Below, one piece after another: positions 60,002-64,000 of a stretch of DNA of 64,000 bases. The first letter of the stretch is position 1; each line of letters begins with the position of its first letter. The notes under the pieces are model-generated. The model searched no databases and was not told where the DNA came from. It worked only from the letters and a program-made list of their open reading frames with translations. The DNA lies in the NCBI GenBank assembly GCA_020634455.1, contig JACKBQ010000001.1, positions 806,001 to 870,000 on the forward strand, in the 5' to 3' direction. This stretch comes from Ardenticatenaceae bacterium. GTDB taxonomy: Bacteria > Chloroflexota > Anaerolineae > Promineifilales > Promineifilaceae. The position numbers were made by a program, and so were the translations under genes.

Positions 60002-61771
60002 ATGAAGAAACTTTTACTCTTTATCACGCTGCTATTTTTAACGGGCCTGGTGGCCTGTGGCGGCAGTGATGAAACCGAAACGGCCGATAGCACCCCGACC
60101 AGCGCTGCCAACACACCTACGGCCGTTTCCAACGACACCCCCCTACAACAAGAAGCCAGCGTAGACAGCATCGAAATCCTCATCCTGGAATCTTTTCCCG
60201 TACAGGTAAACGTGCGTGCCCGAGGCGATTTGCCAGACGGCTGCACCACCATTGACAACGTAACAACTACCCAGCAAGGCACCACCTTCAACATCAACAT
60301 CACCACCATTCGCCAAACTGGGGAGCTTTGCACAGAAGCGCTCACCCCCTTCGAAGAAACCATCTCGCTGGAAGTGCTGGGATTGCCCGCAGGCACCTAC
60401 GCCGTCAACGTTAACGGCATCAATGGCTCCTTTACGCTTCAGGTAGACAACGTGGCCCAGGCCGAAGAACCCGTACCCACCGCCACGGCCACGCCCGCCG
60501 ACACCAACATGGGCATCATCAATGGCAAGGTTTGGCACGACCTGTGTGCCGTGGCTGGCGGCGATGGTGGCGATGATACGGCCGTACCCTCCGAAGGCTG
60601 CATTGCCCTGCCAGAAGGCGGCTTCCAGGCCAACAGCCTGCTAGACGCTGGCGAACCCGGCATCCCCAACGTGCTGGTGAGCCTGGGTGAAGGTGAATGC
60701 CCCGTCCCCAACAGCACCGCCACCGCCACCACTGATGACGATGGCGACTACGTCTTTACCGACCTGCCCGCAGGCACCTACTGCATCTCAGTGAATGCCC
60801 TGGATATTGCCAACCAACCTCTGCTGCCCGGCGGCTGGACCTTCCCGGACAATGAAACAAGCAGCACCACCATCACCCTGTCCGATGGCGACTTAGTGAC
60901 AGGCATCAACTTCGGCTGGGATTACCAATTCCTACCAGTGCCAGATGTAGACCTGGCCAACTGCACCAACAGCATCGCCTTCGTGCAAGATTTGAACGTG
61001 CCAGACGACACCGTTTTTGGCCCCGGCGAGGCTTTTGAAAAATCGTGGCAGCTGCGCAACAGCGGCACCTGCCCCTGGACCACCAACTACAGCCTCATCT
61101 TCGCCGGCGGGGATGATTTGGGCGGCCCGCTAAACGTGCCGCTGGAAAGCGCCGTCGTGCCTGGCCAAACCGTAGACATCACCGTGCCTTTAACTGCACC
61201 AGAGGCGCTAGGCACTTACCGTTCCGACTTCCTCATGGCCGACGCGGCTGGCAATCCGTTTGGTGTGGATGGCCCTGCCGACCAGGTAATTTGGGTGCAA
61301 ATTGAGGTGGGCTTGCCCGAAGCGACACCGGTGCCTAATTCGGCCGTTATTGGCGGGGTCGTGTGGCAAGACGTTTGCTTCTTTACCACCAGCGGCCAGC
61401 CGTCATCTGGATGTGTGGATATAAGCGCTGACGGCAGCGGCTTTTACAAGGGCGATGGCGAACTGATCAACGAACCGCGTTTGGCGGGCATTACCGTGAA
61501 GCTGGCAGCGGGCGCTTGCCCGGCAAATGCCATCGTGCCTAGTAGCGCGGTTTTAGCTACAGCGGTCACTGATGATGCTGGCCTATACCGCTTTGAAGGA
61601 CTGGATGCCGGCCTCTACTGTGTTGCCATCGAGCCATTTAGCTCTGACAATGTAGATTTGCTGATTCCAGGTGACTGGACCTGGCCAAACTATGGCGTCG
61701 GGCTACAAGGAATTAATCTGGCTGCTGGCGAAGAGCGGCTGGAAGTTGATTTTGGCTGGGAATTTCAATAA
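60002..61771 (+). CDS. Lipoprotein with SdrD-B and NBR1-type Ig domains
   Basis: This 589-residue lipoprotein has a signal peptide with lipobox LVAC. After a Thr-rich linker and an unknown beta domain come an SdrD B-type domain (GKVWHDLCAVAGG, DGDYVFTDLPAGTYCI), an NBR1-type Ig domain (VFGPGEAFEKSWQLRNSGTCPWT) and a second SdrD-B-like domain (GVVWQDVCFF, GLYRFEGLDAGLYCV). It begins at 60002 with AGGAG, though the frame extends nine codons upstream. It probably binds partners outside the cell; no enzyme motif is seen. Confidence 0.88.
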   Translation: MKKLLLFITLLFLTGLVACGGSDETETADSTPTSAANTPTAVSNDTPLQQEASVDSIEILILESFPVQVNVRARGDLPDGCTTIDNVTTTQQGTTFNINITTIRQTGELCTEALTPFEETISLEVLGLPAGTYAVNVNGINGSFTLQVDNVAQAEEPVPTATATPADTNMGIINGKVWHDLCAVAGGDGGDDTAVPSEGCIALPEGGFQANSLLDAGEPGIPNVLVSLGEGECPVPNSTATATTDDDGDYVFTDLPAGTYCISVNALDIANQPLLPGGWTFPDNETSSTTITLSDGDLVTGINFGWDYQFLPVPDVDLANCTNSIAFVQDLNVPDDTVFGPGEAFEKSWQLRNSGTCPWTTNYSLIFAGGDDLGGPLNVPLESAVVPGQTVDITVPLTAPEALGTYRSDFLMADAAGNPFGVDGPADQVIWVQIEVGLPEATPVPNSAVIGGVVWQDVCFFTTSGQPSSGCVDISADGSGFYKGDGELINEPRLAGITVKLAAGACPANAIVPSSAVLATAVTDDAGLYRFEGLDAGLYCVAIEPFSSDNVDLLIPGDWTWPNYGVGLQGINLAAGEERLEVDFGWEFQ

Positions 61772-61783
61772 TTAATAAACATC

Positions 61784-61812
61784 GGCGCTGGGTAAATAAT
61801 TTTCCCAGCGCC
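61784..61812. terminator. Strong hairpin between lipoprotein and PP2C genes
   Basis: GGCGCTGGG pairs with CCCAGCGCC around an eleven-base A/T-rich loop. It lacks a following T tract and its right arm ends eleven bases before the PP2C ATG, so it may act as a weak stop or cover the ribosome-site region. Confidence 0.6.
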
Positions 61813-61823
61813 AGCTTACGCTT

Positions 61824-62600
61824 ATGCAACCACAGGTTCACCTTTTATTTGCCGCCGCAACCGATGCCAAACATCCGGGTAAAGCAGATAACCAGGATGC
61901 GGTTTATGCCACCTCAGGGCACACACCGACTGGCATTCCGTATGGCCTTTTTGTGGTTGCCGATGGCGTTGGGGGGTTAAAAGATGGCAGCCGCGCCAGC
62001 CAGACGGTGGTCAACACGCTGGCCATGCATTTTGAGCCAATCTGGCCAATCATTACGGCCGTTTCCGACCAAACTATCAAACGCCTGCGTCAGCAGCTTA
62101 AAAAAGCCATACTGGATGCCAATGGCGCGATTCAAGCGTTAACCAACAACAGCGACGACCAAATGGCCAGCACCATCACCTGCGCCCTTACGCTAGACCA
62201 GGCGATGATTGTGGCCAATGCCGGAGACAGCCGAACCTACGTTTACCGACAAAAACATCTAGAGCAACTTACCGAGGATCATTCGTTGGTGGCCTGGCTG
62301 CTGCGCCAGGAACACATCACGGCCGAACAAGCGCTTACGCATCAATATAAAAATGTGCTCACCAATGCTCTGGGCGCAAGTGACAAGCCGCAGGTCGATC
62401 TGTTTACCCAGCGGCTGTTTCCGGGGGATTGGCTGCTGTTGTGCAGCGATGGCATCTGGGGGACGCTTTCAGATAAGCAGCTAGTCAGTTATTTGGAAAC
62501 GGCCGTTTCCCCTGAAGCCTTGTCCCCGCAAATCATGCAGGCTGCCCAGGACAACACGGATGATCTCACGCTCATTTTGGTTCATTGGCCCATGCCATAA
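61824..62600 (+). CDS. PP2C-family Ser/Thr phosphatase
   Basis: This 258-residue protein has PPM metal-binding motifs: GKADNQDAVY, VVADGVGG, ANAGDSRTY, LCSDGIWGTLSD and DNTDDLTLI. It removes phosphate from Ser/Thr; the partner kinase is not in the window. It lies 52 bases after the lipoprotein gene. Confidence 0.92.
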   Translation: MQPQVHLLFAAATDAKHPGKADNQDAVYATSGHTPTGIPYGLFVVADGVGGLKDGSRASQTVVNTLAMHFEPIWPIITAVSDQTIKRLRQQLKKAILDANGAIQALTNNSDDQMASTITCALTLDQAMIVANAGDSRTYVYRQKHLEQLTEDHSLVAWLLRQEHITAEQALTHQYKNVLTNALGASDKPQVDLFTQRLFPGDWLLLCSDGIWGTLSDKQLVSYLETAVSPEALSPQIMQAAQDNTDDLTLILVHWPMP

Positions 62601-62659
62601 GCGTATGGCCCGTGGCACAAGCAAAGTTCACACGCACACACAAGACTCAGGATAAAACC

Positions 62660-63532
62660 GTGATCGAACTGCAAAACGTTAGCAAATATTATTTTTCGCT
62701 TAGAGCGCTTCACAACGTTTCCCTGGCGGTGAAAAGAGGCGAAGTTGTGGGGTTGCTGGGGCCAAATGGCGCGGGCAAAACCACCCTGTTTAAACTCATC
62801 GCCGGTTTGTTGCACCCAGACAGCGGCAACATTCGCCCGACAAACGGCCGTTGGCCCACCATTGGCTACAAACCGGACCGGCTGCTCTTCCCCAACCACC
62901 TGCGCATAACAGAATACCTGGCAATGATTGCCGGGTTAGCCAATCTGCCCGCTGAGGCGCAAGAAAAGGCGGTGTTCGATGCCCTGGTGCAGGTAGATTT
63001 GGTCAGCCACGCCAACAAACGGATCGGCGACTGCTCTAAAGGGATGCGCCAGCGGTTGGGTTTAGCCCAGGCGATGCTCGGCAACCCAGCGCTGCTGCTG
63101 CTGGATGAGCCATCCAATGGTCTGGACCCCAACGGGCAAGCCGAAATGCAGGCGCTCATCAAAAAGCTGCACGCCGCTGGCAAAACCATTTTGCTATCAT
63201 CGCACCAGCTAGAGGAAGTTACGGCCGTTTGCACCCAGCTCATCATACTCAATAATGGGCAAGTGCATTACCAAAACAGCATGGTAGATGCACTCACCAT
63301 TAGCCCCCATACCCTCATCCAGGCAGATCGCGATTTAGCCGATATTGCCCACATCATTCAGGCACAGCATCCAGAAATTCAAGTGCAAGGCAACCAAATT
63401 CAACTGCGCGGACAAGCCATGCCCCTGCGGCGCGAAATTTTGGCCATTTTGCTGCAATCCCAGTACGATGTCCTGCACGTAGAACAAAAACATGTAACCC
63501 TGGCCGAAATTTATGCGAGGGCTGTTAAATGA
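62660..63532 (+). CDS. ABC exporter ATP-binding protein
   Basis: This 290-residue ATPase starts at a GTG (AGGA upstream) where homology begins; a TTG frame extends 25 codons upstream into the PP2C gene. It has Walker A (GPNGAGKTT), signature (CSKGMRQRLGLAQA), Walker B (LLLLDEPSNGLD) and the switch His (SSHQLEEV), of the CcmA/ABC-2 type. Its stop overlaps the permease start (ATGA). Confidence 0.9.
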   Translation: MIELQNVSKYYFSLRALHNVSLAVKRGEVVGLLGPNGAGKTTLFKLIAGLLHPDSGNIRPTNGRWPTIGYKPDRLLFPNHLRITEYLAMIAGLANLPAEAQEKAVFDALVQVDLVSHANKRIGDCSKGMRQRLGLAQAMLGNPALLLLDEPSNGLDPNGQAEMQALIKKLHAAGKTILLSSHQLEEVTAVCTQLIILNNGQVHYQNSMVDALTISPHTLIQADRDLADIAHIIQAQHPEIQVQGNQIQLRGQAMPLRREILAILLQSQYDVLHVEQKHVTLAEIYARAVK

Positions 63533-64000
63533 TTCAGCGTATTTCCATTCTCACCCGGTATCTTTTCCGCTCAGTTTTGCGTTCGCTCACTGGCGTGTTT
63601 TACCTGCTGCTAACGCTGGCTTTTTGGTTTTTACTGTTCAATCCGCAGCAGCAAACGCCAGATATTGCCTACTACCAGTTGCTCATCGGTGGGTTTGGGG
63701 CGGCGCTGGCCTTCCTGGTAACGCTCAGCGTAGCCGCCCGCGCCAATGATGCCCAACATTACCCTCTGATCGTGCGCCTCAAAAGCCGTGTAGAGTTTGT
63801 AACGGCCGTACTCCTTTGCAGCCTCGCCATTACGCTAATTTTTCAATTACTCATCATGCTGCTGGGGCTGGTAAATGGGCCAGCGCTAACCCTGGGGGCA
63901 TTGCTAGAAATCCCCCCTATCTGGCTGGCCCCCATGCTGCTCATGGCTACCCTGGCGCTGCATGCCTCAGATTTCATCACGATTGGCTGGTCACGAATTT
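63529..64000 (+). CDS. ABC-2-type permease (partial)
   Basis: At least 157 residues, open at the right edge. Several hydrophobic helices begin near residue 17 (GVFYLLLTLAFWFLLF). It is coupled to the preceding ATPase. The protein probably belongs to an exporter of the CcmB/ABC-2 type, substrate unknown. Confidence 0.82.
   Translation, partial: MIQRISILTRYLFRSVLRSLTGVFYLLLTLAFWFLLFNPQQQTPDIAYYQLLIGGFGAALAFLVTLSVAARANDAQHYPLIVRLKSRVEFVTAVLLCSLAITLIFQLLIMLLGLVNGPALTLGALLEIPPIWLAPMLLMATLALHASDFITIGWSRI

Larger units (their letters stand above)
248..63809. repeat. Dispersed octamer palindrome ACGGCCGT (about 100 copies)
   Basis: By hand count ACGGCCGT occurs about 100 times between these limits (first 248-255, last 63802-63809). 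Many copies extend to AACGGCCGTT, and some to 16-base palindromes (58399-58414, 62495-62510). Most lie in genes and are read as Thr-Ala-Val or Asn/Asp-Gly-Arg. At this base composition one or two are expected. None occurs from 34527 to 39663. Confidence 0.95.

Overview
The window is a stretch of chromosome from a Gram-positive-like or monoderm-style environmental bacterium, most likely a member of the Chloroflexota (Anaerolineae or a close class). The support is circumstantial: secreted proteins with long Thr/Pro linkers and C-terminal membrane anchors, SdrD-B and NBR1-type Ig domains in lipoproteins, a CuA-containing haem-copper enzyme, F420-related genes, and no sign of an outer membrane. 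Base composition is GC-rich except for one AT-rich island at about 34.5-39.6 kb. No rRNA, tRNA or CRISPR array was seen.

Layout. 0-11.7 kb: a membrane-tethered Mrr-type nuclease cut by the left edge, a hybrid histidine kinase with two receivers, a GT87-like membrane protein, a very large cell-surface pullulanase, gyrB and an anchored Thr/Pro-rich protein. 11.8-15 kb: an alkyl-DHAP-synthase-like flavoenzyme and a thiolase. 15.1-20.6 kb: one plus-strand run containing an FbiB-C-like nitroreductase, an IclR/split-barrel fusion, a three-gene ABC importer of the NMT1/THI5 type and cofC, which reads as a flavin/F420 locus. 20.7-29 kb: a YgiT zinc finger, a DUF2207 membrane protein, an anchored beta-sandwich protein, two coupled SPFH proteins and prfC. 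29-32.2 kb: a Fur-family regulator with a cobalt/nickel ECF importer (CbiMN-Q-O). 32.5-34.6 kb: small membrane proteins and an Smr protein.

34.7-38.9 kb is the AT-rich island. It holds a Phd/PIN toxin-antitoxin pair and an NLR-like gene (effector-associated domain plus NACHT) split by an 871-bp IS5-family element. Removing the element and one TA target copy restores one 740-residue reading frame. 38.9-44.6 kb: htpG, an Atg22-like MFS protein, an acyl-CoA ligase and a split-barrel FMN protein.

44.6-53.9 kb is a minus-strand respiratory cluster: a 52-residue membrane peptide, a CuA subunit II, a haem-copper subunit I in which the active-site tyrosine is replaced by glutamine, a SafE-like membrane protein, a Cu P-type ATPase, a fused cytochrome b/ferredoxin/MvhD-like protein, DUF3565, a Crp/Fnr regulator and DUF1858. 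I read it as a CuA-type nitric oxide reductase locus with its copper-delivery genes and its own regulator. 54-64 kb: a cDPG-synthetase-like GTPase, a secreted subtilase, an M42 peptidase, a domain-rich lipoprotein, a PP2C phosphatase and an ABC exporter cut by the right edge.

Two genome-wide features dominate. First, the palindrome ACGGCCGT occurs about 100 times in 64 kb (hand count) against one or two expected by chance. It lies mostly inside genes and is absent from the AT-rich island. This resembles the HIP1 palindrome of cyanobacteria in behaviour but has a different sequence. Second, most intergenic gaps hold short dispersed repeats: CACAGATT/CTCTGTGG elements and inverted repeats built from TAATTGG-like units. 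In one place such a repeat has become the N-terminus of a protein.
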